A stretch of DNA of 64,000 nucleotides from Batillaria attramentaria (GCA_018292915.2 JACVVK020000059.1:1086001-1150000); one strand, 5' to 3'; shown: positions 43,969 through 59,160, numbered from the stretch's first letter. Translations and numbers: made by a program. Notes: a model not told the origin generated them from the letters alone.

Positions 43969-45509
43969 TACTGACGTCCAAAAGAAACGCGAAAAATATC
44001 TTCCATCTTTCAATTCATTTTTTCCGGTATTAACAAAAGTTGCGTAATTTTTGGCACCCTGTATATCAAGACCGATGATTGAGGGAAGCGTTCTGTGAAT
44101 TTTACCGCATCAGCGCACTTGCAGTCCACGTGAAGCCCAAGTTAGCTGTGACACATTTCGTGTGCAGTTCAGCTGCATGTGCAAGCAAAGCGCAAAAGCT
44201 GAGCAGTGAGTAGTGTTCACTGTCACTAGGGGATAAAAAGGGCACAAAGATACAGGTTTCATCAGTCCCTCATTCGACGCTATCACGATGCCACGACTCA
44301 CTTCTGCACAACGCTAGAGGGCCATTGGACGTCTGCAGTCTGGGGACACGCCAGAAGCCGTGGCTGCGACTTTCCAATGCCACATTTCCACCATTTATCG
44401 TCTCCAGCATCGGTTCGTAACAACTGGCGTTACTGCTGATGCCCAGCGGAGCGGCAGACCTCGAGTGACCACGCCAAGGCAAGATCGCCACATTTTCCGC
44501 ATCCATGCTCAAGATCCCTTCAGAACAGGTGGAGAAACAGCCAGAACTGTTATAGGGACACACCAGGCACCCATTTCTAGGCAAACGGCCAGCCGGCGAC
44601 TGCGCTCCAGGGGGCTGAGGAACTGCCGTCCAGCCAGGGGACCCGTCCTCACCGTGCGCCATAGACAGGCACGCCTGCAGTGGGCGCAAGGCCACCTCAA
44701 CTGGAACAATGTTCGCTGGCAGAACGTGCTTTTCAGCGATGAAAGCCGTTTCTGCATTGACCATGCCGACGGGCGTGTTCGGGTATGGAGAAGAAGAGGT
44801 GACCGCTATGCTGACAACTGTGTCGTGGAAAACAACGCCTGGGGCGGGCCCAGCCTCATGTTGTGGGGCGCCATCGGCCACAACCAGGTGCTGGGACCCG
44901 TCATCTTCCAAGGCCTGGGTCCTGGACGCGGCAACGGCATCACAGCGCAGCGGTACATGGACCAGGTGCTGCACCCTCATGTGCTGCCCTTTTTTCAGGC
45001 CCACGGGAACTGGGTTTTCCAGCACGACAACGCGCGCCCCCACACTGCCAGGGCTACCCAGGACCTCCTGCAGCGCTCGGGCATCCAGGTGATGCCTTGG
45101 CCAGCGTTATCTCCTGACATGAACCCTATTGAGCAATTTTGGGATTTGCTCCAGACACAGCTCAATAGGGTGGTCCCAAGGCCCACAACTGTCGCTGAAC
45201 TTGATCGGGCCGTCCGGCAGGCCTGGGCCAACATTCCCAGGGCAGCCAGCAACACGTTCGTCCGCTCAATGACCCGCCGCTGCCAGGCCGTCATCGATGC
45301 TAATGGGGGCCATACTCGCTATTGACTGTTCTGTTAAGCGCAAATGGCGCATCGTCACCGCAACCTTACTGTCTTATGGACAATACGTCAGTGTTGTGCT
45401 GTACAAAAAATTGGACATTATTAATGAAATTTGAATTTTGTTACGATTTTTTCATTATGCAATAAATGAAACTAGACACTGTTTTTCGCGTTTCTTTTGG
45501 ACGTCAGTA
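43969..45509 (+). mobile_element. Tc1-like DNA transposon, 1,541 bp, with TA target duplication
   Basis: 28-bp inverted ends begin TACTGACGTCCAAAAGAAAC and are exact over at least 26 bp. TA duplicates flank (43967-43968, 45510-45511). The site lies inside a repeat whose unoccupied version is at about 35660-35690, which reads straight through. Ends look undiverged, so insertion is recent. Confidence 0.9.
44288..45325 (+). pseudogene. Tc1-like transposase with one in-frame TAG near the N terminus
   Basis: From ATG 44288 the frame encodes 345 codons with a single stop, TAG at 44315-44317 (codon 10, probably from a Gln codon). After it come the helix-turn-helix region (VAATFQCHISTIYRLQHRF), RSGRPRVTTPRQDR, and a DD34E catalytic core: LFSDESRF, QHDNARPHTA and SPDMNPIEQFWD. 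It ends GGHTRY and TGA. All three acidic residues are present and length is normal for Tc1 (about 340). A downstream start after the stop could only give an N-truncated protein lacking part of the DNA-binding domain. Confidence 0.85.
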
Positions 45510-45949
45510 TATTATAGACACTTGCAAATCTCTGAGCACAATGTCGTCCAAGAGGAAGCTTCCGCAGATACTACAGTGTTCGGTAGGTAGGAGTGGATGG
45601 AAGAGAGAGGGAGAGAGAGAGAGAGAGTGGAGTGAAGCGCGCTTTGAAATAGCTTAGGTCTGTATGGGCATCATCCGGAGTGGGCGTAACAATGGGCAGC
45701 AACCTAAAGAGAAGTCACACTGTACATGCGGCAAATATAAACACTCCGTACCTGCAAAGATATGGCCTCACGGTACAGGCTCCCAGTGAACAAACCGAAA
45801 CCGAAACGCAAGCCAAAATATACAGCGGCTGCTACAGATTTTGGCCGATGTAGTTGCAATTAGAGTCATACGTTTAAACTGTTTGCACACACAAGTGCAG
45901 CTGTTTCAAATCTATTTTCTTCTGTGAAGCCTAGTCATCTTATAGCAGT

Positions 45950-46455
<506 letters not shown>

Positions 46456-46459
46456 GCAA

Positions 46460-49150
<2,691 letters not shown>

Positions 49151-49419
49151 CATGTTTTTTGTTGTTGTTGTTGTTGTTTTTTTAGTTTTGTTTTGTTTTT
49201 GTTTCTTTTTCTTTTGGGGCAGGAGGCCGGGGGTACAGGGACAAAGTACAATAGTCATACAATGTGATCTTGAACCATTAGCACTTCACGATTAGCAAAC
49301 AATAGAACCGGAATATAAAAAATCATAATTATGTACAATGACGATTGCCTACTTTCCAAAAATCGTTGCTGGCATCCATACACATGATTTTCAACTGGTA
49401 ATTCATGCATTGCTGTCAT

Positions 49420-49560
49420 ACATACATCAAATCAAATCATCTTTAATGTCCAGTCCTTTTAAAACCAGAAAAATTTCTTTTGGTGTCCGCTCTGTACAAT
49501 ATAAGTTAGGTTAAGAATATCACAGAAAAGCATACACTATGATAATTCCCAAAAAAAATT
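49420..49560 (-). mobile_element. Reversed retroelement tail (ATCAA)n
   Basis: ATCAAATCAAATCATCTTTAA followed by GTCCAGTCCTTTTAAAAC and TTTCTTTTGGTGTCC looks like the 3' end of a non-LTR element in minus orientation; 35697-35790 is a similar case. Confidence 0.4.
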
Positions 49561-49848
49561 AAATTAGGCTAAATAATGATATTAATAATAATAATAATAG
49601 CATAATTAAAAATAAGAGTCCATTTAAAGACCGGCCTATAACATACCCACACTGACACACACATTCATTTGTCGTGAAACTGGAAACAAAAATCGCACAA
49701 ACTCGTGTTTAGCATGCATACACATGATTTTCCTATTTATCCAGTACGAGTAAACAGTTGTGATGTACACAGCCTGTGGTTCGTCCTTGCAATGCATGTA
49801 CGCCTGTTTTGCAGTTTGTCTGAATGAGAAGTAAAGGAGCGGGCGAGA

Positions 49849-49849
<1 letters not shown>

Positions 49850-49928
<79 letters not shown>

Positions 49929-50042
49929 GTGTGTGTGCGCGCGCAGAATTTTAATGTATTGTATTGCCACTGTACGTCTGAGCAGACATGAAATTACCCC
50001 ATGAGGGATAAAGTAAATAAAGTACTCTTATCTTATCTTATC
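49850..50042 (+). mobile_element. (GT)n tract and retroelement tail (TTATC)n
   Basis: After the GT run, GTATTGCCACTGTACGTCTG, GAGCAGACATGAAATTACCC, GAGGGATAAAGTAAATAAAG and (TTATC)n form a 3' end. The same tail is reversed at 62700-62830. Confidence 0.6.
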
Positions 50043-50499
50043 CATATCATACATTCTATATCAGTAGTGAAATGAGACAAAAAAACAACAACAAAAAAAC
50101 ATAAAAGCATCAGCCAAAATCGTGGTTGGCATGCATACTCATGATTTCCCTATTTATACATATCATACATTCATTATATCAGTCGTGAAAATGAAAAAAA
50201 CAAAAACAAAAACAAAAAACCCGAAAAATATCGCCCAAAAATCGTGTCTGCCATGCATGCACATGCAGAAAACAAGCTTTCTTTTGGTATAAAAATTATT
50301 TCTGTAGCATTTTGTAGGTTTGAGATATGTTTACCAAACACTTCCTCTTTAAAATCGGTCGTGTTAAGAAAATGGCTGGTAAGGGGTGACGCGGGAGTCA
50401 TGCCAGTATCAGGCGGTTGTTTTGTATGTTTGCTTTTTAACTGTTTTACAAGCTACATTCAACCTTGAAACTTTCACAGAGGTTGTACTCGTATTAGTT

Positions 50500-51174
50500 G
50501 TGCAAGGACTCGAAAACTAAAAACAATCTCGAAGTCACTAAATTTGACCTACCACCTGTTTTTATTTGTTTTTTGGTTGTTGTTTGTTTTTGTTTGTTTG
50601 TTTTTTTGTTTTTGTTATTTTGTGTGTTTGGTTTTGTTGTTGTTGTTGTTTGGTTTTGTTTGTTTTTTGTTTGTTATTTTGTGTGTTTTTCTGTGTTTTT
50701 TTCCTTGCCGCGAAATAGTCTTTGTTGCTTGCGCGGCGTTAAGCCCTAAATAACTAACTAACTAACTGTGTTTTTTTCCCCCAATTTTCAACAAAGTGGC
50801 TGTGCGTCTTTGTCCCCCTTTTGTGGGATCCGTCGTTGAGGGTCTTCGTTGTCGATGAGGATGTTTAGAACGTGAAGTTGTATTGTGGCTCCTAACACCA
50901 GATCTGGACAGGAGGTGTGGACGGCACTACATTACATGCGCTGTTCCAGAGCGGAGAATTCCTTGGTAATCAGAGAGAATACGAGTATTACAACAAGCCG
51001 AAAAATGTTAAAACAACAACAACAACAGCAACAAAACAAACGATCAGACGACCTACTGGAAGTGACGTACTTCTGAAAACATGGGCTTCACAGTTTACGA
51101 CTTACGTCAAACGGAGTGGGTGTTTGGGAGTTTAACGTCTTTTTCCACCACGTAAGGACGTCAACCGAAAAGTA

Positions 51175-51216
<42 letters not shown>

Positions 51217-51670
51217 TACACCGGATATGAACACACCACAATCACGTGATGCCAAGGGTCAGGTGACATACTGAAGTCTTGGAATTAGGAATACTTTTCC
51301 TGAGCTGAATTACGGAAAGAACTGAAAATCTAAAGCGAGACTTCTACGTTTTATAAACGCATCAACAATAACAAGAAGAAGAAAGACAACAACAACTTGA
51401 AAGAAACAACTTGAATCCTAAATCAGTCATTTACATAATAATAATAATAATAATATAGCGCTATAACCTATTATTAATAAATAACAGTTCTAAGCGCTTT
51501 TAAAAAAGTGAAAAGGAAGAAATTTATACCAAAAATATGCACGCAATAAAGTCAGGGCCTAGATAACAGTAATAACGAAACGTTCAGACAAATGAAAACA
51601 GCCCATCCCCAGTCTGTGTGTCTGTCTGAGGCGTGTAAGCATGTATAACTAACGAGAAACAGGGAGTTAC
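50500..51670. other. Downstream flank of gene 2: low-complexity and repeat tails
   Basis: (GTTT)n-rich 50560-50700, a SINE-like end GCGCGGCGTTAAGCCCTAAA with (ACTA)n at 50705-50765, (ACT)n at 51175-51210, and a reversed LINE tail with (AAT)n and AGCGC at 51435-51505. No gene. Confidence 0.5.
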
Positions 51671-51675
51671 GTACA

Positions 51676-51740
51676 TCAACACGTGACGCTTGGTGAAGTA
51701 GACCCTGTATTGTCCGGCAGGGATGTGTGGTCAAATCTGA
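51676..51740 (-). CDS. Gene 2 last coding exon (D type, ends in TGA)
   Basis: Acceptor TTCACAG is followed by FRFDHTSLPDNTGSTSPSV, TC and the stop codon TGA at 51676-51678. In gene 1 the same point reads WCP followed by a GTATGT donor. Here the donor is gone or lies after the stop, so the protein ends at the third module cysteine. It is either the true C terminus or a disabled exon. Confidence 0.6.
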
Positions 51741-51794
51741 CTGTGAATAAAACACACGAAAAACATCAGGCAATGATTATAATGAAGACGACGA

Positions 51795-51935
<141 letters not shown>

Positions 51936-52766
51936 AGGCTCGCGTTTACCTCTAAACCTTTTAGCGAAATCTATAACAAGTTTGGTTTTGTTTTTGTTTT
52001 TTCTTGAAAAGAAAGTTTCATAATTATTATATGAATGAAATAAATAGGCGCTTGTGACAAAAGGTGATTTTTGTTACAACCAACGGATATCTTGTTAAAA
52101 TGACAGACATTCGTTCGAAAAGGCATCTTTTAACTAGTATTTCCAAAATTAAAAGATGATAATCCCATGAAACTGTAAAGAACAGTTTCAATTAGTCACC
52201 ACAATTAAAACAGAGACTGAGCTATATGAGCTATACTCAGTATATGCACCAGTGACAAACAAGTGAAATTTATTTGCATTTGGGTGACTAACTGAAAACT
52301 GACATCACAGTATCATATTAAGAAAACTTATATATTAAGCTCCTCACTGTATTTTTTTTTATTCAAGCAAAAAGGGGCTAAATCCATGTTTGCTAATCCG
52401 ACTTATGTTTTGGAACAGTTTCGCTCTTGAGTGCACCTGTACGGTCTATACTGATGATAAGTGCAGTACGATGCTGTTTACGCTTCGTGCAAGTAGTCGA
52501 ACAATAAAAATTCTACAACTGCATTTTGTTATAATACTCGAGTGCTCAGTGTGGTCGCCTCGTCATAAAGCAGGCTTCAGTTGGCTCAGTGTCAGCATTA
52601 CAGACGCTGTCACTGTCCAGGTGTCTAGTGGTGTGATGACAGATATCACGAAAACAGCTCAGGACGATCTGTGAGCATAAAAATGAAAGGAGTAGCCCTT
52701 TTAGGAAAATATCTCTCGGTTGTTACGTACAAAAGCCACCTTTTGTCACAAGCTCATAATACGTAC

Positions 52767-52835
52767 AGGAGAAACAGGAGCTTCGGTGTATCTTGGCGGC
52801 CGCATCGTACCCTAGGTTGGTGTTGTCACAGGCAG
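52767..52835 (-). CDS. Gene 2 exon C
   Basis: 69 bp, acceptor TTTTTAG, donor GTACGT, phase 1-1. Reads ACDNTNLGYDAAAKIHRSS then CFS, the same cysteine pattern as gene 1 C exons. Confidence 0.7.
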
Positions 52836-53264
52836 CTAAAAAAAAAGAAAAGAAAAAGTACCAGTCTGTCAGATTTAAAACAAAGCGAAATGGACAGAGA
52901 GAGGCTGCATGAACGCTGCAGGGGAGAGAACTGAGATTATTTGCAACCTTTGCGGTAGAGTTCTGTTCGTTTAGCTGACATTCTTACAGCCAGATCAAGC
53001 CCGTTCCCTCAGGAAGGAGGACGGAGGAAGGCCCCATCGGGCTTGGTACATCGTAACGGAGACGAAACCTGCGTATACCAATACGACTCCGAGACGAAGT
53101 AACAGTCGGCGTTGTGGGTTTTCCCAGGTGAGAACCCATGTGTGAAATTCAAACGAAACAGAAGTGCGTCCAAACAAATGCTAGCGTGTTTCTTTGCAAA
53201 ACCCGGCCACTTTGCCACCATACTGTTTGAGAACAGAAAGACGGTTATGGCTGATTTGGTATGT

Positions 53265-53640
53265 TAACCACTGTTTGCCTAAAGTCTTCCATGCATGGTG
53301 CACACAGGTGTCCGTGGTCTACTGCTTCATCATGAAAGTGCCAGCGCACACACAGTAGCTACAACTGTGGACTGTCTAGCTCAAAATAATGTTCAGCTGG
53401 TCACCCACTCACCATATTCCCATGTTAAATCCCCCTGTGACTGATTTTTGTCCCTTCCGACAAGAGGAAGTTGCATGGAAATCAGTTTCGGAGCGCCGAA
53501 GATGCCCGAGCATTCTTTGAGGGTGTCACTTTGGACATATCCCAGTCAGTGTGGTCGAGTATCATGGACTGCTGGTTTGAGGGGATGGCAAATTGTGTAC
53601 AGGCTGATGGGAGGTTCTTCCAAAAAAACTGGAGTAGACA
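53265..53640 (+). pseudogene. mariner transposase fossil (C-terminal half)
   Basis: Three frames together give CLPKVFHAWC, a degenerate HESASAHTVATTVDCLAQNN, VQLVTHSPYS, SPCD followed by a stop, then HGNQFRSAEDARAFFEGVTL, SVWSSIMDCWFEGMANCVQA. These are the ordered motifs of the DD34D mariner core and C terminus. The second catalytic Asp is changed (HDN to HES), and there are stop and frame breaks, so it is inactive. Located in the B-C intron of gene 2. Confidence 0.65.
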
Positions 53641-53699
53641 TACTGGTTGTAAGTGTTGTTGAAAAACCAGGTTGCAAAACATAATGAGCCCCTAGTATT

Positions 53700-53932
53700 C
53701 TGCCCCATCCTACCTTTCTGAACTGATCCAACTCTACACTCCGTCACGCTCCCTCCGTTCTTCAGCTGACACTCTTACCCACAGAGTTCACCGCACTAGA
53801 TTTTTTACCGCTGGCACTAGAGCATTTTCCTACGCTGGTCTTTTAGTCTGGAATTCCCTCCCTCATTCTCCCTGCCAGTCACATCCCGTTGAAACTTTCA
53901 AGAAAAACCTCAGAACCCACCTGTTTTCTGCC
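53700..53932 (+). mobile_element. L2/CR1-like LINE ORF2 C-terminal fragment
   Basis: Frame APSYLSELIQLYTPSRSLRS, GTRAFSYAG, VWNSLPHS, FKKNLRTHLFS is continuous and aligns with the element at 2990-3715. It is cut by a CA tract (53937-54010), with no 3' UTR left. Confidence 0.7.
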
Positions 53933-53934
53933 CA

Positions 53935-54011
<77 letters not shown>

Positions 54012-54739
54012 GCACAACTCACTCCAAAAGAACACAGCGGCATAGTGTGCACGTAAGTGTCCATAACGCAGATTTCGTTACGTCACTTGTGCATTAAAGG
54101 ATGTATGGTCTGGAGAAACGTCACAGTATTGTTTTTATCACTGACAATTGCTGCTCTGTACAGCAAAATCTGCCCATAAGGATGCTATAGAGGAACAACT
54201 TTTTAAAAAAAGGGGGGGGGGGGGGAGGGAAGAGAAAGAAACAACAACAAAATCAACATCCGAAACCACTAACATACACGACAACGTCAAACTGGCACAT
54301 CGCCACCATCTAGTCTTAGCCACAGTTTGGAAAATTGATGGAAAAGTGTCACTCATCTCGCGGTGACCTTTTTCATGTCTTTGGTAAAATAAATGTCTAA
54401 ACTGCTATGACATCTGTTAACAACACGCTGAAGATATACAACTATACCTACGACAACCAAACTAGACTCACGTTTTCAGGGAACTACCTTGCGGATATGA
54501 CCAATTGTTGACGTAGTGCTTCGGTTCGAGTTCGGTTGTTTCGAGTATCCTGTGCGGCGGAGAGTTTTTGGCTGCTTACGAGTCACGGGTGCTGCTTACG
54601 AGTCCGCAGTGCACGGATATTTGCGGATCGATCTACTTGCGCGTAATGATTACCAACTGTGGCAGAGACGAGACGAGAGGCGAAATCGGCGCGTGCAGTT
54701 TTTGTCCAAATAACACAGCTTTGTCGCTGTCTTCCTTAC

Positions 54740-54981
54740 TTTTTCTTGTTTCACAGAGGAACTGGAACAGGGAGTCACACTTGAACGACCGCCATTCACC
54801 CGTGTCCTTTGTGAGGGACACGCAAAAGCTGTCGGCCGTGTTCTGGGGCTCCCCGGATTGCCACCCCACCCAGGTACCCTCGGACAAGAGGGTACAGTCC
54901 GCCACCCAAGTGTAGCCGCTTGAGGAGCTGCTGGTGGAACTTGGGTTGGAGTCGTAAAGGCCTACCCAGAATTCAATTTTC
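54740..54981 (-). CDS. Gene 2 exon B: second half of the CTLD
   Basis: 242 bp, acceptor TGCCAG, donor GTAAGG, phases 2-1. Reads KIEFWVGLYDSNPSSTSSSS, YTWVADCTLLSEGTW, GWQSGEPQNT, DSFCVS, FKCDS and FLCET. It differs from U7 by very few bases (for example GEW for GKW). Confidence 0.85.
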
Positions 54982-55224
54982 CTGGCAGAATAGAGGCACT
55001 TTATTGATGTTGATTGATGAAGAACATTAATGATAATAATAATAATAATCTCAATAGCATTACCATAGGCACTTTATCGCAATTTCATGACTGAAAGCAC
55101 ATTGAGCTGAACCCAACACGCACTCTCACGTGAATCATGCGCATTCTTTCATACACCGGGCATCAACACATTACAATCATACAAAGCAAGATTTAAAAAA
55201 TTTAAGTCAATAAAGAACACGTCG

Positions 55225-55297
<73 letters not shown>

Positions 55298-55789
55298 GTG
55301 TCGAGGGATTCCTTGAAGAGCGGTTGTTCGGAGCTTTTAAGACAGATGTAGGCTTGGTCACATATATATACACGACGAAATATACCTCGCCGCAGCAGTT
55401 CAGTTCACTTCAGTTCATGATAATATGGACTTGCTCGGAAAAGACCATACGCGTTCCATCCTATCTCTCACACTGATCTCCCTAGTGACGTCCCTAAGAC
55501 TGTTTCAATGTTAGTTTGGTTCACACGAGCTCCGTCGTGCCCTTTTAGGATCGAGCTTGGGCCATTGCCTCTGTGCACGCCTCTGCTCTGCAGGAGGTCT
55601 ATGGTGTGCTCAAGCAACGTGCGTCTCAGACTCCTTATAACCTCTACTCTTTCTAGGCCCAGGCCACCCATAATGCTTGCCTAGCCAGCGATGATGTCTT
55701 CTCTAAACGACGATTAGCTGCGCGACAGTGACCATTTTATCATTATCAAGAGCAACGACAATTACAGATAAAAGCGGTGTATTACTTAC

Positions 55790-55958
55790 CCATAGTCTTG
55801 ATACCATGACTCTGACATGAGACTGATAATGTAGTCGTTGGCTGTCTGGTCCAATGTGGCTAGTTTCATACCCAAACTCTCACAGTGCTGCTTTGCAGGG
55901 TTCCAGCCTGTCTTGGCGTTCTCCGTAAACATCACGAAATCTGCGGCCGGCACAGAAC
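55790..55958 (-). CDS. Gene 2 exon A: first half of the CTLD
   Basis: 169 bp, phase 1-2, acceptor TCTGCAG, donor GTAAGT. Encodes SVPAADFVMFTENAKTGW, QHCESLGMKLATLDQ and WYQDYG, matching U7 in protein. Confidence 0.8.
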
Positions 55959-56051
55959 CTGCAGATCGGCACCACTGACATTAGTTCGGGCCACCATTTT
56001 CGGAAAATCCTCGAGTCAAAGCAAAGGGAACATTAATTTTTTTCGAAAGAA

Positions 56052-56212
56052 CACCCACAGCCGAATGGTACAGCGCTGGACTTTCTATACTCGGGTCGTG
56101 AGCTCGAATCCCGGCTGGGAAAAAATAATACTTTGTGCTGGTCTTTTTCTCGTTGCCTCGATCGTCTTTGGTATCACCCGCGGTGGAAAGGAACTGAAGT
56201 AAGTAAGTTATT
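56052..56212 (+). mobile_element. tRNA-SINE (family 2)
   Basis: Head CACAGCCGAATGGTACAGCG and TCGTGAGCTCGAATCCCGGC (B-box-like), then TTTGTGCTGGTCTTTTTCTC and GTATCACCCGCGGTGGAAAG with an AAGTAAGTAAG end. Confidence 0.75.
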
Positions 56213-57102
56213 AACGCGTGCGTATGTCTTGTAATGCATATAAACAGCACAAAAGAAAAGAACAAAAAACACGTTCCGAACAGTCAACTCATCCATGGAG
56301 AAAGTGAAACTTCAGCCTACATATAAATGGTCCTTAATCACATCCTGATCTGTAAAGCAAGCGCTGTGTGTGATTTATTATCATGATGATGATGACGACG
56401 ACGACGACGACGATGATGATGATGATGATTCACGGCGGGCGAGTTAGCCCAGATTCCGTCTGTTTAGTTTATCTAAGGGCCAGCAGGCACCGCTGCTTGC
56501 CCATCCCAGTCCTCAGTCCCTTTCGTCTTTACGACAGGCTGTAAATAATAAATGTATGACTGATGCATTGTTTTACGTGAGCAGCGTGTTTAGTAACACC
56601 TTACTGATGCTGGAGTCCTATACATCCTTTGTGAAATGTTTTGTTGTACTTGCTTGTTTTGTACTAATCTCCTTGATTTGCCTCATAGATTCTGGTTTAT
56701 TGTGGTCCTAATACTTAGTTGAATAGTTTGTTGTAGTGTTAGCAGGACAGTGTGTAAGAGAGGCCTACCACTGCCTAACAACTCTATCGTGAAATAAAGG
56801 TTTCCTCCTCCTCTTCATCATCCCATGCCTTGCATTCCAGTGGGGGGTCAGCCGTGCCAGCAGAAACTAGACAGTGCCGGAACTGGGTCATTTGAATGCC
56901 AGATTGGATACCACACAGACGTGTTTCTGAACTTTTGTTGGATTTCAAAGTGACATGCTTTGCAAGTGCATTATTTCAGCTTTCCTTTGAATTGTCTTTT
57001 AACCACAATCCACCCAGTTTTCTGTTTATAACTGAAAGTATGCAGTGACTATGCAGGACGATGGAAACTGTAAATAACCATCGTTTAGAAGTACAAGTAT
57101 AG

Positions 57103-57415
57103 AATGCTCTGTGCCGCCTTTGTGGTGAGAGAGTTGTGCGGAAGAAAGACAAAGACCTTAATGTGAAACTGTGTGCGAACCTTAGAGAAGACATTGATTC
57201 TTTATATGGGGTAAACCTGTCATTAGACGCAGAGATCAAACATTCAACATCATTGTGTGTACGCAAGGCTTCATTCTCTCTATAAAAAAAGGACCCCTCT
57301 CCCTCAGTTGTGAGTAATGTCAGACAGCTGCCTCAGACGTCTTCAATTTTATGGGTTGAGTTTAATCCAAATGCTCCACTTGACCAGTGCACAGTGTGTA
57401 GTCACTTCGGGGGGG
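57103..57415 (+). pseudogene. Cysteine-rich zinc-finger-like coding relic in the gene 2 intron
   Basis: One frame (57103-57280) reads ALCRLCGERVVRKKDKDLNV, LCANLREDIDSLYGVNLSL and ends in TAA; the next frame continues DPSPSVVSNV and FNPNAPLDQCTVCSHFG. CxxC ... YGVxLxxD ... C ... CxxC arrangements occur in N-terminal zinc-binding modules of some invertebrate transposon-related proteins. Frame breaks and lack of a start indicate decay. Family not identified. Confidence 0.4.
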
Positions 57416-58353
57416 GGGGGGGGGGGGGGGCAGGGATTCATGTGTGAAGTGAAACCGCAGTCTGACTGAAACTGGTGTATTTCTTGGAAACGTTAAATAC
57501 TGAAGAAGATCACGTGCAGTGTTTTTAATGAGTGCAAAACTGTGAACAAACAATGTGTATAGCTTGTACAAACATGGAAGATACCCGGTGTGTACAGTAT
57601 CCATACCGCTTCTGTAGTCGAGATGGATTACTGATGCTGAGATATTTGGTAGGGCTAAATATGAATATCTGGAAAACGGAAGGTAGGACTTTGGGATCTG
57701 AAACTTTACTGCATGAAAGTAGGACAATAGTTCTTTTCATGGGAGTGGTTTTCATAGCTTTAAAAAGTTCCTGAACACTTTAAGAGCGAGTTATAAAAAC
57801 ACACAACTATGGATTGCCTCTGGACTGTTTTGAAGTGCTCACGGTCTTTACTTGTCGAGTGCAGATTTGTGTTCATTGTTGAATGCGGCATGTTTAGTGT
57901 CTAAATGAAGCTTGTTCAAAACCCTATTCATCTATCGCCATGAAGTGAGTGGACCGCATGTGTGATATCGATTAAAGACCCAAAACCAACAACACCCCCT
58001 TTAGTCCGGTCTCCTACTTGATCACTGCTGGCACAGCATCCCACTGATTGCCGGCCGTTCCCTACAACAGAAGAGTGTTACTCTTTCTGCTTATTGCTAG
58101 CGCTTTCAGAGTGGGCACGCCAGCTGCACCTGTTTATTTATAGCGCGCTATCAGTAGCCGGCTCGCTTGCCGCTTGCAGGCAGAACTAAAGATCAGCTTC
58201 TGCACAGCCTGCCGTGTATTATTATTATTATTGTTACTATTATTGTGCCTGTTGTTTTTGTTGTTGTTGTTGGTGGTGGTGGTGGTGAAGAGGACTTTTT
58301 TAGCTGTTTAAAATAATGTCTACGTCGTATATCAGACAAAAGTGAAATCTAAC

Positions 58354-58593
58354 TTGTTGTTGTTGTTGTTGTTGTTGTCTCAGCCACTGTTGTTTCTGCC
58401 ACTGTTGTTTCTGCCACTGTTGTCTCTGCCACTGTTGTTTCTGCCATTGTTGTTTCTGCCACTGTTGTTTCTGCCACTGTTGTTTCTGCCACTGCTGTCT
58501 CTGCCACTGTTGTCTCTGCCACTGTCGTTTCTGCCAGCGTTGTATCCGGCACTGTTGTTGGCCCCAAAGTTGTCTGAGCCATCGTTGTTTCTG
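58354..58593 (-). CDS. Gene 2 Thr-rich stalk exon (TTVAE repeats)
   Basis: 240 bp, acceptor ATATACAG, donor GTTAGA, phase 1-1 (2 + 79 codons + 1). It reads ETTMAQTTLGPTTVPDTT, about eleven ETTVA-type pentapeptides, then a Thr run. The PAN exon ends with A and this exon begins CA, making Thr (ACA). U7 carries the same exon with fewer repeats (65 codons). Likely an O-glycosylated spacer between PAN and CTLD; a non-coding minisatellite is the alternative. Confidence 0.5.
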
Positions 58594-58929
58594 CTGTATA
58601 TGCAAAACATAACTGTACAAAAAAGACATTAGGGAAGAATTCAGCCCATTGCAGTCGTAAACGTTTGACGCAAATCTTATCCCATGAGCTGCAGTTGAAA
58701 AAAAAAAAGACAGGACCACAAAATTGTTGATTGTCAGAGCTCTTTGCTGATTAACAAAAGCTGTCGCATTTAGCCTGAAAACACTAAAGACGATCGAGGT
58801 GGTTAGTATAGAAAGAATGTGGATCACACAACTGGCAGACAAAATGATGTGTTTGTTTCAAATTTTGAAGCACTGGTTCGGTCCCTACAGACATCATACA
58901 GCCAACGGAAGAGAAATCAGTCCAAGTTT

Positions 58930-59160
58930 TTGTTGTTGTTGTTGTTGTTGTTGTTGTTATTGTTGTTGTTTGTGTTGTTGAGGTTGTTGGTGATGTTGTT
59001 GTTGTTGATAATTCAAGATGACCGTTGAGCAACTTGCAACAGTTTTGAACCGTTGTTTGTTTGTTTGTTTGTCTTTTTATGTTTTGTAATGATCTCTTTT
59101 GTTTTGCCTTTGGCTTGTTTTTTTGCTTTTCTTTGTTTTGTTTTGTTTTGCACTGGCTGT
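58930..59160. repeat. (GTT)n and (GTTT)n tracts
   Basis: Low-complexity T/G sequence in the PAN-to-stalk intron of gene 2; no exon seen. Confidence 0.8.

Larger units (their letters stand above)
54502..58690. repeat. Paralogous block shared with window positions 1-2900
   Basis: 54502-56200 matches 1-1700 and 56200-58690 partly matches 2240-2900, exons and introns included. Differences are insertions: the family 1 SINE at left, and a 2-kb unique stretch (56440-58200) at right. Confidence 0.8.

Noticed and set aside
44270..45043. 257-codon minus-strand ORF
   Set aside because: Antisense shadow of the Tc1 transposase.
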